DNA of 64,000 nt. Source: Rhodosporidiobolus odoratus. Lineage: Eukaryota > Basidiomycota > Microbotryomycetes > Sporidiobolales > Sporidiobolaceae. Numbering within the stretch: position 1 is the first letter of the stretch; each line of letters starts with the position of its first letter. A model generated the notes under the pieces. The model saw nothing but the letters and a program-made list of their open reading frames with translations, searched no databases and was not told the DNA's origin. A program made the position numbers and the translations under genes. This document shows, one piece after another, positions 19,989 to 32,859 of this stretch. The DNA lies in NCBI GenBank assembly GCA_034387635.1, contig JAOANU010000011.1, forward strand, positions 404,501 to 468,500, written 5' to 3'.

Positions 19989-22900
19989 ATGGCAGACTAC
20001 CATTCAGCACCCCTGGTACCACGATCGAGCAAGCAGGCAAAGATGCTTGGCGTTGGCGTCGACCTCGACTCGGACGGACAGGGACGACAACCTCCACCGC
20101 AATCCGGTATGGCCGAAAGGTGGGACGGATGGGGAGTGCAGAGTGATAGCCGGAACGGTAGAGGCGGTCCAGTAGAGGTCATCCCGCCGTGGGGGAATGC
20201 CAGCGACGTACGCCCCTTCCGCTTCTCGTGGGGCTGCACACCCAAGTCTTGGAGCCTGTCCTTGACTGACTTTGCACTCGTGTGTATAGTCTGTCAGCCG
20301 TAAGAAGGGCTCACTCGTCCCCTCTGTAAGCACGCAGCAGCCGCTGAGAGGAACCAGAAGCGCTAGCGTCTTGCGAGGGTACGGCGAAGGGAAGGAGGGT
20401 CCCGTCAAAGAAAAGAAGCGTGGGTTGTTCGGGGGCTTGTTGAAGAGGAAGGGAAGTCGAGGGGACATTCGGGACGGTAGGTCTATCCCGCTTGTAGCTT
20501 TCCCTCCTGCCGGGCTTATGTACCTTTCGTGACAGGCTACGCCTCCGACGCGACCTCCACCACCGATACCGCTCCGCCTCCACCTGTTTCTTTCGACCAG
20601 TCGCAGTTGCCCGCCAAGCTGCAGGCTCGTGGGGATGCTATCGATACCGCGCCGCGACATGCTTCAGCTGCCGGTAAAGCAGTCAAGCCCGTCAAGAAAA
20701 GCAAACGCCCTAGCACCCCTTCGGGAGCTGGACCCCCTCGCGGCACCCCGTCGACTCGAAATGCAGCTGTCTTCTCCGCTGACCCCGAGATCTCCCTCGA
20801 CTTTAACCTCGACTCGATGGAAGGAATCGTCGCGGGCGCTCCTCCTCGAAGTCGAACGGAATCCTGCCCTGGAGGCGACTTGGAGCCTGCTGGACGAACG
20901 AGTGTATCAAGCGGTAGCTTGACGGTGTCGAGTGGGTCGGGCCCGAACGGTCGACGAGCCTCGGTGGCGCCGACAAGCGGTTCCTACCATGGTGAGTCAC
21001 CCCGCCGCGGTGCTCCTCAACCACATAGTCAAGCCTCCGCCGTCGCCTTTTGGAGTTTCGGTAGCGGAGCGAATGAAAAGGCGGCAAAGGCAGTAGCGTT
21101 AGCGGCCGCTAACAAGCCTCCTCCTCCTCCCCCTGTCCCTTTGTCGGTCACCGCTCCAGCACCCTTTCCCCATCCCTCTTCCAACGCTTCTTCGACCCAT
21201 GGCGCTCCGCCACGACCAGGTCTCGGTTCTCGCACGTCCAGTGCTCTCAGCGTCAACACTTATAGCACCATCGCCAGCGGTCATTCGATGCGTCGTCCCT
21301 CCGTCATCGCGACTGGTGTGCCGGCTCGTACAGCGACGAAGGCACCGCCGTTACCGGCCAATGGAGCAGGTGGAGGAGCATGGACTGCGCCAGATTCTTG
21401 GGCCGTGAAAGCGGAAGCGGGAGCTTCTCTCGATCACGATTCGAGCGAGGAGGAAATGGATGACGAGGAGGAAGAGCTGGATCTGGAGACGGAAGCGAGC
21501 GACGATAGGAGCCCGACGCTTGACAGGGATGTTCCCGCTTTTGGCTCGATGGAAGGTGAGGCTGGGGCGGGTTCGGGCTTACGACCAGGGACCAGCGGCG
21601 GCAGCCGAGGCATGGTGAAGAACGGGAGACCGGGGACGGCCGATGGTGAAGGCAGAAAGGCTGGGTCGAAGCACGTACGTCTCGCGTCCTCTCACGCTTT
21701 GCCCCGGATTTTTACTCAATCATGTCGCTGCGTCTTGCGTGGACAGTTCATGGTCCGCATCTTCCGTGTCGACGGAACTTTCTCTACCCTTCCCGTCCCT
21801 CTCGGCGCAACCGCTTCCGAAATGACCGCTATGCTTGCTCGCAAGTATCAAGTCAGCGCGAAGACGGCCTACGCCCTCTACATTCGGCAGAACGGACTCG
21901 AGCGGCGGGTTGGACCTAATGAGCGGCCCGTCCTGCAGCAGAAGCGACGGCTCGAACAGGCGGGCTACTCGGAGCTGGATAAGCTGGAGGAGATCGGTCG
22001 CGAGGACAACTCGTACCTCTCGAAGCTCGTCTACAAGGCGACGTACTCGACCAAGACGGCGGCGGCGGAGGACGACATGGCGGGTGACAGCCTCGAATTT
22101 GTCGATCTCTCGAGCAAGAGCGTCGAGACGATCCCTATCTTCCTCTACAAGCATGCACACGAGATTCGGAGCCTCAACTTATCAAAGAACCGCCCTTTCG
22201 ACCTTCCGACCGACTTCATCCAGCTTTGTGTATCTTTGCGCGAACTCGTCCTCTTCCAGATGGGCATCAAGCGGCTGCCGCAAGCCATCAAGGAGTGCCA
22301 GAGCCTTACCCGCCTCGATATCAGCAATAACAACATCGTCGAACTCGATCACATCGCCCTCGACGAGCTCCACGGCCTGTCCTCGCTGAGGTGCCATAAT
22401 AATCGTCTCGCCACCGTTCCCGACTACTTCCGCAACTTCCGTCACCTAAAATATCTTAACCTTTCAAATAACCGTTTCGACCGCATTCCTCTCGTCGTCA
22501 CCGAGGTGGAACCGCTCGTAGAGCTTGACATCTCGTTCAATACGGTTACTGTCGTTCCGCCTGAAATCAATCGGCTCGGAAATCTCGAGCGGCTCAATCT
22601 CCTGGCCAACCTGATCACTACCCTTCCTCCGACCCTCAACTCCCTTGTCTCGCTAAAAGAGCTCGACATTCGACGAAACGTCCTCTCCGATTTCTCCCCA
22701 CTAATCGCCATACCTCAGCTCGAGGTTCTCCGGTGCGAGCACAACCAGGCGTCGTCCCTCGACGCCGGATGGAGTACCCTCCGGATTCTCACCGCCAAAC
22801 ACAACTCACTTACCCGCTTCTCCCTTTCCGGTGCCGGCGCTGCCCTCACTTCGCTCAACTTGTCCTACGGCAAACTGTCGACCCTCACTGCCGAGATCTT

Positions 22901-25900
22901 CCAGCACCTCGGCTCGGTCGAAACGCTCATCCTCGACAGCAACACCCTCCGCATTCTTCCCGATACTGTCGGCTCTCTCTCAAATCTCGTCACCCTTTCG
23001 ATCAAGAACAACCTTCTCACTAGCCTCCCCGACAGTATCGGTCGCCTTCAACGCTTGCAGACCCTACAAGTCTCGGGCAATGACCTGCAGCATCTTCCTT
23101 CCGAGCTGTGGCAGTGCGCTCAGCTCACTAGCCTCAATGCTTCGTCCAACCTCATCAAGGACTTCCCCGATCCTCCTCTTCAGACCGCCCCTTCCTTGCC
23201 AACAGGAGGTCTGGATGTAGGAGGGACCGACGGACTCGACGTGCGGAAGCTTTCCGCCTCGAAGCCTCCACCCACGGCGTCAGGTCGCATCGCGCCGCCG
23301 CTCGCACTCTCGCTGCAGAAGCTTCTCCTCGGCGACAACCAACTCGGCGACGACGTCTTTGCACCCGTCTCGCTCATGACAGAATTGCGAACCCTCAACC
23401 TCTCCTTCAACGACATCTACGAAATCCCGACGTCGAGTCTCTTCAAGTGTCAGCAGTTGGAAGAGCTTTACTTGTCCGGTAACAAGTTGACGAGCTTGCC
23501 GCCGGACGATCTCGAGCGACTCGTCAACCTCAAGCTCATCTACCTCAACGGAAACAAGCTGCAGACGCTCCCCGCCGAACTCGGCAAGATCAAGAAGCTC
23601 TTCGCCCTCGATGTGGGATCCAATGTGCTAAAGTACAACATCGCAAACTGGCCGTACGACTGGAACTGGTGAGTTGTCTCTGTTTCGACCTTGTCTCCTC
23701 TTGCTGAATAGTTCTTCCCGTGCAGGAACTGGAACCTCGAGCTTCGTTACCTCAACTTGTCTGGCAACAAGCGTCTCGAGATCAAGCCCGGTCACCAGAA
23801 CGATACCTCGAATCTCCCTCGAAACGCCAAGCGCCGCAACCTCGCCGACTTCAGCGCTCTGACGAAGCTGCACGTCCTCGGCTTGATGGACGTTACCCTC
23901 ATGATTCCTTCCGTCCCGGACGAGAACGAAGACCGACGAGTTCGAACGTCCCTCAGCGAGATCAACGACATGGGCTACGGTATCGCCGATACGCTCGGCA
24001 GCCGGTTTGACACCCTCTCGCTCGTCGACATCGTCATTCCTCGCTTCCGCTCGAAGGACGACGAGGCCATCTTCGGTCTCTTCGACGCGGTCAACAAGGG
24101 TCAGAACACCGGCGCCAAGCTCGTCAAGTTCCTCCAGGACGCCTTCTCCGCCGTCTTCACCCTCGAGCTGTCTCGACTGAAGAGTGGCGAAGTGACTAGC
24201 GATGCCCTTCGTCGCGCTTTCCTCAACATCAACCGCGACTACGGCAACCTCCTTCTTCCTGCCACCGAAACTCGCCGCAAGGACTCCGAGATCAGCTTGA
24301 CGGACCGCAGCCAGGCGTCCGTACGAACGGGAGCGGCAGGCATCATCGTCTACATTCGCCGCAAGCGAATCTACGTCGCCAACGCCGGTAACGCTCTCGC
24401 CGTCATCGCAGGTCGAGGAGGAACCGCCCGTCTGATCGCCAAGCGGCACGAGCCGTTCGACTCTGGCGAGATTGCCCGCATCCGCACTGCCGAAGGTTGG
24501 ATCTCTCATCGAGGGTACGTCAACGACGAGGTCGACGTCTCGAGGTCTTTCGGTTTCTACAACGTCTTCCCCGCCATCAACGCCGCTCCGGACGTCGACG
24601 AGATTGAGCTTACCGAGACGGACGAGTTCGTCATCATCGCCAACCGAGGTCTGTGGGAGCATATGTCGTACCAGGCGGCGGTTGACGTCGCTCGAACAGA
24701 GCGAGCAGACCCGATGGCGGCGGCGGCGAAGCTTCGTGATCTCGCCATCTCGTACGGCTCGAGTCAGAACGTTATGGTCATGGTCCTCGCCGTCGGTGAC
24801 CTCTTCAAAGTCAAGAAGGGCGGCTTCTACGCCAAGCACCGAGCGGCGCAGGTCGAGGATGAGGGCTTCTACGGCGCCCACAAGGCCCGACGAGGTGGGA
24901 AGGAGGAAGCTGGGGAGCGTTACCTCAACCTCCTCGATCGCGAGGTCGCCCCGCCCGTCGGCATGGTCGCTCTCGTCTTTACCGATATCCGCAACTCGAC
25001 CGCGCTTTGGGAGTCAAATCCTGGTATGCAAACCGCCATCCGTATGCACAACCAGCTTCTCCGACGACAGCTTCGGGCGATCGGCGGTTACGAGGTCAAG
25101 ACTGAAGGTGACGCGTTCATGGTCTCGTTCCCGACTGTCACCTCGGCGCTGCTTTGGTGCTTAACGGTGCAGCTCGAGCTTGTCCGCGAGGATTGGCCGC
25201 AGGAGATTCTCGACTCGGAAGAAGGCAAGGAGATCCTCGACTCACGTGGAGAGATCCTCTACCGAGGGTTGGCCGTACGAATGGGCATCCACTGGGGCGC
25301 GCCGGTGTGCGAGGCGGATCCCATCACTCGACGAATGGATTATTTCGGGCCAATGTGCGTGAATTACATTCGCCTCTTTGCTGTCTCGCAGCTGACCTTT
25401 TCACCTCGATGTGCAGCGTCAACCGTGCTGCTCGTATCTCTGCAGTCGCCGAGGGAGGGCAGATCTCGGCGTCGCAAGATGTTGTCGAGATCATTCAGGA
25501 CGTGGTGATGCAGCAAAAGCAGGGCCCGTCTTCTCTTGATTCCGACGATGGTGAAGAGGTCCGTCTCATCGTCCGAGTCTCCTCTTTTCTAGTTGCTGAC
25601 CCTCTACTTTCCGTCCAGGAGGAAGACCCGGAAGACTACCTCGACCCTCGAGACAAGCAGGATATCGCGGCACTGCGACGACTCGGGTTCGGCATCAGCC
25701 AGCTGGGAGAGCGCAAGCTCAAGGGTACGTCGCTCGGCTTTCTACTGCTCGGTATGCTTGGCCGACCCTCTGCTGTACCTCATTGCAGGTCTCGAGTCTG
25801 CCGAGCTCATCTCGCTCATCTGGCCTACGGCTATCAAAGAGCGCATAGTCCCGCCCGACGGTGTCAAGGGCGCCCTCGACGTTACGAAGAAGACCGAAGT

Positions 25901-26536
25901 CGTGCAAGACACGACGCCACAGCTGCTGGACGTCAACCAGATCAAGGTACTTGGCAAGGTCGTCCAGCGTCTCGAAGCCGCTTGCGGTCTGATCGTCCAT
26001 GGTCTCGCGAATGAGTCCGTCAGTCCGCTTATGGCTGCCGGGTCCGATGCCAACCTCTCCGCTCGACCGAGTACCCCGGCACAAGCGGCCGCAATCGCTA
26101 AGCGCAAGACACTCATTCATCCTACCACCTTGGCCTTCCCCGTGCGAGCGGATGCTACCGATGACGAGTTGGCGGCATTGCTTGAGGTACGTTCTCTGTC
26201 TTGTCTGTCTCTTACGGAGACTTGGCTCACACAGGTTCTTGTCTACAGTCCTACTTGACCCGCATCGAGAACTGCCTCTCCACCCTCGTTCTCCACCAAC
26301 TCGGCCCCTTCACCGAAGTTCTCTCCGCCCTTGGCACCGCCGTCGGCCTCGACCCGCGCAGCGTTATGCTCGCTCTCACGCGCTTCGCCGGCGCCATGCA
26401 AACACAGGCAGCATTCAGTCCTCCCTCCGGCTCGGCAGGTTCAGTCGCAGGAGACGCTGGGACAACGACTGTTCCGTCGTCCGCCAACCCTTCCCCGGTT
26501 ATGCACCTCGCGGCCAATATGAGTCATTTACACTAG
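19989..26536 (+). CDS. CYR1: Adenylate cyclase
   Basis: Nine exons (19989-20207, 20290-20476, 20536-21674, 21747-23668, 23726-25354, 25417-25558, 25619-25724, 25789-26186, 26249-26536) join in phase to 2009 residues. Order of parts: a long low-complexity N-terminus (1-515) with an acidic run near SSEEEMDDEEEELDLE; a Ras-association domain (about 517-600, FMVRIFRVDGTFSTLPV); about 20 leucine-rich repeats (about 626-1147); a PP2C-like domain (about 1185-1520); and the class III cyclase core from about 1565 (VALVFTDIRNSTALWE, GYEVKTEGDAFMVSF). The metal-binding Asp of FTDI is present. It makes cAMP for protein kinase A, downstream of Ras and Cap1 in fungi. The sense-strand 3' flank is strongly pyrimidine-rich. 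Confidence 0.97.
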
Positions 26537-27499
26537 GCTCTTAGGTCTGTACGATATCTTCATCATCCCCAGGTCAAAACTCCGAAGCATCACCTCCTCG
26601 GTAGACTATGTCCCTCTGTGTTGAACCCTTCCTTCCCTCCTTAACTCATTTACTTATCCTTTTCTCTCTCTCTTTCAACATCATGATCTCGTTCTCGCTC
26701 TAGCCCGTTCTCTCGTTTATTATTCTCCTTGCTTGTTGTCATGTGTTTCTTCTCCTTTTTTTCCGTCTCTCCCTCTCCGTTGTCTGTTTGTAGAAACTAG
26801 TCATTTCACCTCATGATTAGCAGTTGAATGTGTTGGAACCCTTCGTACGCAGTGTCTGCCTGTTGGTAGCATGCTGGCCGCCACGACTCAGGACTGGCAA
26901 GAAAAGGATCAGCGCAGTGAGGAGCTGTAGGGCCCGCCGCAGGCTCCGCCTGGGTCAAGCCACCGCCTCTCTGTCTCCACTGAGCCCTAGTATGCAGCCT
27001 GTAAGGCTATGCGTCTCTCCGACCCTGAAGCTGAGAACGCGGCATATCAGATTTGGGGTGAAACCGGCCAGCTGGCTTCACCTACAGAGGCTCTGAGGCG
27101 CAGCATGACGGACTCAAGCTCGGGTCGCCGAAGAAGAGCACGAGAGAGAGCTGCTGACGAGCCTCAGGTGCCATGCTAGAGGTGGAACAGTAAGGGCGCA
27201 AGGGCACATCGTAGTATGGCCTTTGAAGCAGGAGCTGCGACTCCCGTCCCGTCTCCGATGCAGCTGCTCACAAAGGACTTTTGAAAGCGCCAGCCACGCA
27301 GACGCGATGGCTTCATGGGCTGCGGCGAGGAAGGTGACCAGACTGAGTTGAGAAGGTCACAAAAACCGGCAGACCTCGAAGACTGCGCTCAGTGTTGTGT
27401 TGACAGAGCAGGGAACTCGCAAGCCGGTATTCAGGCAATGGAGCTCGGTATTGTAGAAGCAAGCAAAGAAGACCCACCGATCCCGCTGCCAACCCTGCC
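26537..27499. other. 3' flank of adenylate cyclase and spacer, no gene seen
   Basis: About 960 bp. The first 250 bases, especially 26630-26790, are rich in C and T on the plus strand and probably include the cyclase 3' UTR and poly(A) region. The rest has only short frames on both strands. Confidence 0.5.
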
Positions 27500-28907
27500 T
27501 CACCTTTGTCCTCCAATCTTGTCTGCATCCCCTTTCCTGTTGTCTCCAGCTCGCGGCTCGTAGTCGCTGCCGGCATCCGAAAGCCATTCCTGACGACGCC
27601 TATCCCCAGTCTCGTAAAGATGCTCCCTCAGCTTGACCCACTCCTTGTTCCGGAAATTCTCGAACGAAACCGTATCGAGTACTGAGCCGTCGACTTTGAT
27701 GCCATTGTCTCGTACATCTACCATGCACTCTTTGACGTCTTCGCGTTTAACTCCGAGAGGGTACGCGACTGCGCCTGTTCAGGCAATGCGAAAAGCTACC
27801 GGATCAATTTTGCATTCAGCGGCGGAAGGACCGCGTCTGGTCCTGTGCATGCTCAGGGTGAGACGTTTGAGAGTCTTGAGTTTACTGGGAGGCTTTAGGA
27901 GGTCGAGGATGCACTGCTTATCCGCTGGCAAGTTGAAGTTGAGGATGAGATGCTTAAGGAGGGAGATTGCGAAGGCTCTTTAAAAAGGCTGGTTGTGACC
28001 AAAGGACGGAGTGTGGCGGTGTGAGAGTATTCAGGTCTGTGAGTTGCTCCAGAAGTTCAATCATCGGCGAGAGGGGGAGGAGGGCAGGGGCTTTCCCGTC
28101 AACTGAAAGGGATTTGAGTCGAGCTGGCTGCCTCAAGCCTTGGAGGAAGCCGCCTAGAACCTCGACTGTGCGTACGTCGTACAGCTCAAGACATCTCAAG
28201 CTGTTCGAGCCTGTTACTGCGGCGAGAAGATTGGCGCTGTAAGTAGGCTGGTAAAGAGCAAGATCGGTCAGCTGCGGAAGGCTGCGTGTGTGCGTTTGAG
28301 CAATCCCCGTGGGGCGCGAGTAACCTGGACCGTGAAGCGTGAAGGAGTCAGCTTGGCGGGTATTTCAAACACGAGGAGCAGAGCTGGACCGAACAAAGAA
28401 CGCACAGTCGAGGGTAAGGGATCGCAAAGCCGGCATCTGAGCGAAGAAGTCACGGTCGAAGAGGGCGAAGAAGCCGTCCTTTGAGCTTCGTAGAGCGAGC
28501 TTGGCAAGGTTGGGAACCGTGGCGACAAGCTCGTCGAACTCGCCCCGTTTGCGGAAACAAGGAAAATCCGTCGAATAGTCGCCCAGACAGATGGTCATCG
28601 AGACCACTGCTGAAGCGATGTCCGGTTTTTCGGTCAGACAAGCGTTGAGGGACCCGAGGCGATACTCCGAGTCGCATGTTACCCTCGACCAGACATCATG
28701 TCGGCGATGAAAAGGGAGGAGGGCTTTGCAGAGAGGAGCGGCGACGGCAGGATGGGCGTATGCGTAGTCGAGGATGAGCTCGACGAGCTCGGTGGGGAGA
28801 TTGGGAAGGCGCGAGGGCTTGGTTCGGGTTGATGAGGTGCGAGGGCCCACGAGGCTAAACGAGGAGAAGAGTGAGCGACGTGCGGGATTGACCGCACAGT
28901 AGAACAC
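27500..28907 (-). pseudogene. F-box/LRR family member, locus D (frameshifted, internal stop)
   Basis: On the minus strand the family block LPNLPTELVELILDYAYAH and CKALLPFHRR is intact, then DFFAQMPALRSLTLDCAFF. The frame then breaks: one shift near 28370, another near 28280 (before LTDLALYQPTYSANLL), another near 27955 after SLRNLPP, and an in-frame TGA near 27777. The last block (MVDVRDNGIKVDGSVLD, YETGDRRRQEWL) matches the C-terminus of locus C. The order of blocks is the same as in locus C, so both derive from one ancestor. At least three shifts and a stop make it very unlikely to be functional. Confidence 0.65.
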
Positions 28908-29503
28908 GCACCATCACTATCTGAACTAGCTTCGATAGTGGAAGTAATGTATTCAAGCGAGATCGACGGGCGCAAACTTCGACGGAAGAAAGGAAGAATG
29001 GCGGGACGACGACGACGTAGGATGGCGCCAGCTGACAGACTCTTGGTCAGGGTTCTCTCCACTGTCACAGTGCAGGAAGGTCACTCACTCAACCGGGGAT
29101 GCGAATTACAGAGACATGACCCTTTTCCATCTTTTCTCAACGAGACGACCCGCGACAAGAATGAGAAGAACTGCGTAAGTGAATTACCTAAGCACCTACA
29201 CGCACTGAAACTGCTATGCTACTACAACGGACGAAAGAGACGGAATCATTACAACAGAAGAAGACAACGAGAACTGCGAGTGCTGAGAGAGGGGTGGGGT
29301 GATGAACTGAAACGGCGGGTGATGGTATGAGGGTCTGTCAAGGCCGCAAGAGGGAAGAGAAAAGGAGGGGAAGAGACGACGTGTAAAAGATGGAGCAGGA
29401 GGAACAAAGAAAGACAAAAAAGGATGATACGAGAGAATGATAAGAACAGATCAAAACCGCAAGGAATCGCTTTCCGTATACCCTAATCCGACTTCCGACT
29501 CAT
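28908..29503. other. 3' flank of the homeobox gene, no gene seen
   Basis: About 600 bp. On the minus strand, which is sense for the homeobox gene, the part from 29210 to 29480 is rich in C and T, as expected for that gene's 3' UTR. The promoter of locus D would also lie here. Confidence 0.45.
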
Positions 29504-32046
29504 TCAGGAAGACGTCGAACCTGGATCAAACCGTTCCTGCACCGCCGCCGCATAAGGCGAATGCAAACTCCCATGCGTACTCCTCATCTTCCTGACCACC
29601 GAGCCTCTTCGCTCTCCCAAAGCCGATGAAAAACCGGGCGAGACCCCCGACGGTGGCGAAGGACTTTGCTGCTGAGTAGGAGGAGGGACACTGGGGAGAG
29701 TACCGGGGAAAGCGGACAAGTCGAATGAGGGGGCTGGGGCTGGTTGTTCGGCAATCGTACCGAGTGAGAATGGGACTTGGGCTAAACTACCTCGGCGGGA
29801 GAAGGAGCCTGGTGGGAGAGGCTGAGAGAAGGCGACAGAGGGAGAGGCGTGCGGGGAGGTGATAGGCGAGGATGAGGACGACGGTGTTAAGGTCGCGGGT
29901 GACATCGAGTAACCGCCGAAGAAGGCTGGTGGATGTTGAACGGAATGAGGAGAAAGACCATTATCGGAAGAGCGGAAAGACGTGTCGGGGTCGAGCCAGG
30001 CCGCTGCGCCGATAGAAGGTTCGAGCGAAGACGAAGGAGGAGGCTGCGAGAGGGTAGGGAGCAGGTTGCCGAATTGATCGTATGAAGGCAAGGTATCGGT
30101 TTGCTGTGGTAGTGGTAGAGACGAGGACTGGACCTGAGACGGATATGGCGGAACGAGATGCGGAGCAGGGCAGCTCGCCCTCCGAGTATGCAAGTGCGAG
30201 ACTTGCGTCGGCGGAGGACCGTAAGACGGAGCGTCCATCGCGAGCGGTGCTCCCGCGACAGCTGCTCCGCCGTCCCAGCTGTGTGACGTGTCACCCAGAC
30301 TCGAAGCGGGGGAATGACCGTCAAACGAGCTGCCATCTGCCAGAGTTGGAAGGTAAGGATGTTCAGCCGGGGCCGAAGCGGGATAACCCGGGCTGATGCG
30401 AAGCTGCGTGGGTTGTTGCGGCTGCAAAGGATGCAATAGCGGATGCTGATGGGACATAGAAGCGGTGCCGGTGACGGAGGTATCCGGAGCCGGGGAGTAA
30501 AGGGGATTGTGGGCCGGAAGGGAGAATCGACGAGAAGGGCCGCTGGCACCCGGTCCGGCTTCGCTGGCGAGGTAGGAACGAAGTGCGGGATGGGGCGGAG
30601 GCGACATGCTCGTCCCGTCCTGTGTCGGGTAGTCGTTCGGCGAAGGCCCTTCCGCCATGGCGATAGGAGCGGGCGAGGGGTAGGCTGCTAATGGAGGGGC
30701 GACTGCGGTATTTGCAAGATGCGGAGAGAAAGTCGGACCAGCAGGATGGGACGAAAAAGGACCTTCGTAGCCCGGAGGAGGCGGAGGATTAGGACCGCCG
30801 TAGTCCGGACCGAAAACGGCGGGCGAGCTTCCTCTCCGCAGAGCGAGCATGTCTTGACCGTAAATAGTCCGATGCTGCTGTACGGGATGGGCGAAACCGG
30901 GCGGTGTAGAAAGTTCGCTGGCGAGAGAGGATGCTGCTGCTGCTGCCGCCGCTGCAGCAGCGGCTTTTTGTTTCAAGGCGTTGGTGACTCGGGCTTGCTC
31001 TTCTGCGGTAGCAATTTCGCGGTCGGCCTTTTCCTTAAGCTTCTTGATCTTTGCTCGTCGATTCTGGAACTGCGGGCAGGCAGTAACGGACATTAGCACG
31101 AAACGAGTGGAAACCAGGCGATTTGCGAAGGTCATCGGGGCGAATCGGGGAGGTGCTCGAAAGAAGAAGAATCCGCACCCAGACTTGCACCTCCCGCGGC
31201 GTCATATCGAGCTGCCCAGACAGCGCCTTGCGGGTCGTCACATCCGGCTTCGAGTTGATGTCGTAATGATACTCGAGCACCTCGAGCTGCTGAGGCGATG
31301 TTCGGCGGCGATGCTTGATTCTGCTCGTGAAAAAGAGGAGGACGGTGCTAGTCAACCTTGAAAGAAGAGCTGAATATGTAAGGAAGAAGCAAAGCGTACC
31401 GAAACGGATCATAGAACGTCTGAGCGAAATCTCCATCTCCCGCCGTTGGCGCGTTCTGCTGCCCACCCGACCCATTACTACCCGCACTGCTCTCCGTCGA
31501 AGCCGGATGACTCGCCGCACCACTACCGCTCGGACTCGAATCGTAGGCGGGGTTCCCAGATGAAGAGGCCGCGGAGGTGGTGGGGGCTGTCGTCATCGAG
31601 AGGGGATGTTGGCTGAGTCCTGTCCGGAACGCTTGTCGGTTCGCCTGATGTTGCTGCAGGAGGAGACTGGCTGAACCGTGGGAGGGTGAAGATGGGGGCT
31701 GCTGCTGCTGCTGCTGCTGCTGAGACGGCGATACGGTGTACCCTCCGCCGCCTGACCCGAATCCGGGGGGTTCATTGCCGGGCGAGTTGTGGTGCTGATG
31801 TGATGGCGGAAGCTCGTAGACGCTGGAAGGGTGGTATGCGTCGTGAGGGATACCGGAGGAGGAAGAAGAGGTTTCAGACGAGGAACCAGAGTGGTGACGA
31901 AGAAAGGCAGGAGAGGCGGAGGTGTAAGAAGAGGCGTAGGTAGACGCGTCTGGCGGCGGCAGGCACACGGTCGGGTAAGAAGCGTAAGGAGAGGTGGCGG
32001 GAAGGGTCGGATGCTCGTCCACCATTGAGGTGAAGGCGTCGGACAT
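29504..32046 (-). CDS. Homeobox transcription factor
   Basis: Three exons on the minus strand (32046-31400, 31320-31179, 31069-29504) give 784 residues. The homeodomain spans about 216-275, beginning RIKHRRRTSPQQLEVLEYHY. The recognition helix is split by the second intron: REVQVW then FQNRRAKIKKLK, carrying the invariant Trp, Phe, Asn and Arg. The rest is low complexity: an N-terminal Ser/Pro/Gln-rich region with an eight-unit Gln tract, and a 13-residue Ala tract after the homeodomain. It should bind AT-rich DNA in the nucleus. Fungal relatives include Hob1-type and Ustilago Hdp-type regulators; I cannot assign it to one, and it lacks mating-type context. Confidence 0.92.
31698..31722. repeat. 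CTG/CAG trinucleotide tract
   Basis: Eight uninterrupted GCT units on the plus strand read as CAG/Gln in the homeobox gene on the minus strand. A likely length-polymorphic microsatellite. Confidence 0.9.
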
Positions 32047-32859
32047 GGGGATCGAGGTAGCAGTTTGTTGCTGCAGGAAAGCAACACCGGCGGGTTAGCC
32101 TGCAGCTACTTCGCGCAAAGTGGACAATGTCATGTACCTCAGAGTATCCACGTGCAGACAGGTCGAGTTTGACGGCGGGTGGGTACCGATTGAAGGCGGA
32201 ATGAAGGCGGAACGAAGGCGGATGACGGCTGAATATCGCAGGCGGCGGCGGCGGAAGCGGTGCAGCGTCGTTCGACTCGAGCGGATCCAGCTGGGGGAAG
32301 GGAGATCCGGTGGGCGCCCTCGCCAGAACAAGCGGTGTTGAGGTCGCTAGCTGGAAGAGGATGTGAACGAGAAGTGATTCAAATCGCTCGTCCTCTTCGT
32401 CTTGGTCGGGGTATGCCAGATTCGAGGGTCCGGGGGTGCGAAAGGGGAGCCAAGCAGGAAGCAGGCAGCAGCAGCAGGCCAGCGCATGTTTGCGGCGGAC
32501 GAGGGTCGGTTCCGAAGAGGTCGAGGTCGAGAGCGGGTCGAGAGCGGGTCGAGGACCGAGGTCTTTTTCAAATGGTCGAGACCGAATCGAGGTCGAGACC
32601 GCCAACGAGTGGTTCGATTTTGGTTCGTTGGTTGAACGGACGAGGATCTTGGTCCGTGCAAGGAGAAGCGGTGTAGGGCAACAATCCGGAACAACGAGCA
32701 AAGAGCGAAGAGAAGAGTACTGGAGCTGAAGGCAGTTTCGGGGACAAGAGCAAGAGGGAGAAGGAGAACCACAAGCCAACTACACACTTCCGTTTTAAAA
32801 GTTAACTTGGACCCACACCCAGCTTGTACACAACCCTCTAGTGGGTCCTGCCAGTCACC
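32047..32859. promoter_or_regulatory. Divergent region between homeobox gene and MRPS9
   Basis: An 813-bp region between two divergent start codons. The part nearer the homeobox gene contains many GAGGTCGAG-type repeats around 32515-32605 and CAG runs. Open frames occur on both strands but lack protein-like features, so most is probably the homeobox promoter and leader. The MRPS9 promoter would be the last 100-200 bp. Confidence 0.5.

Noticed and set aside
26201..26247. An alternative reading through the last intron of adenylate cyclase
   Set aside because: The GTACGT donor at 26187 and TACAG acceptor at 26248 give a phase-correct join to the conserved C-terminus, so this is intron.
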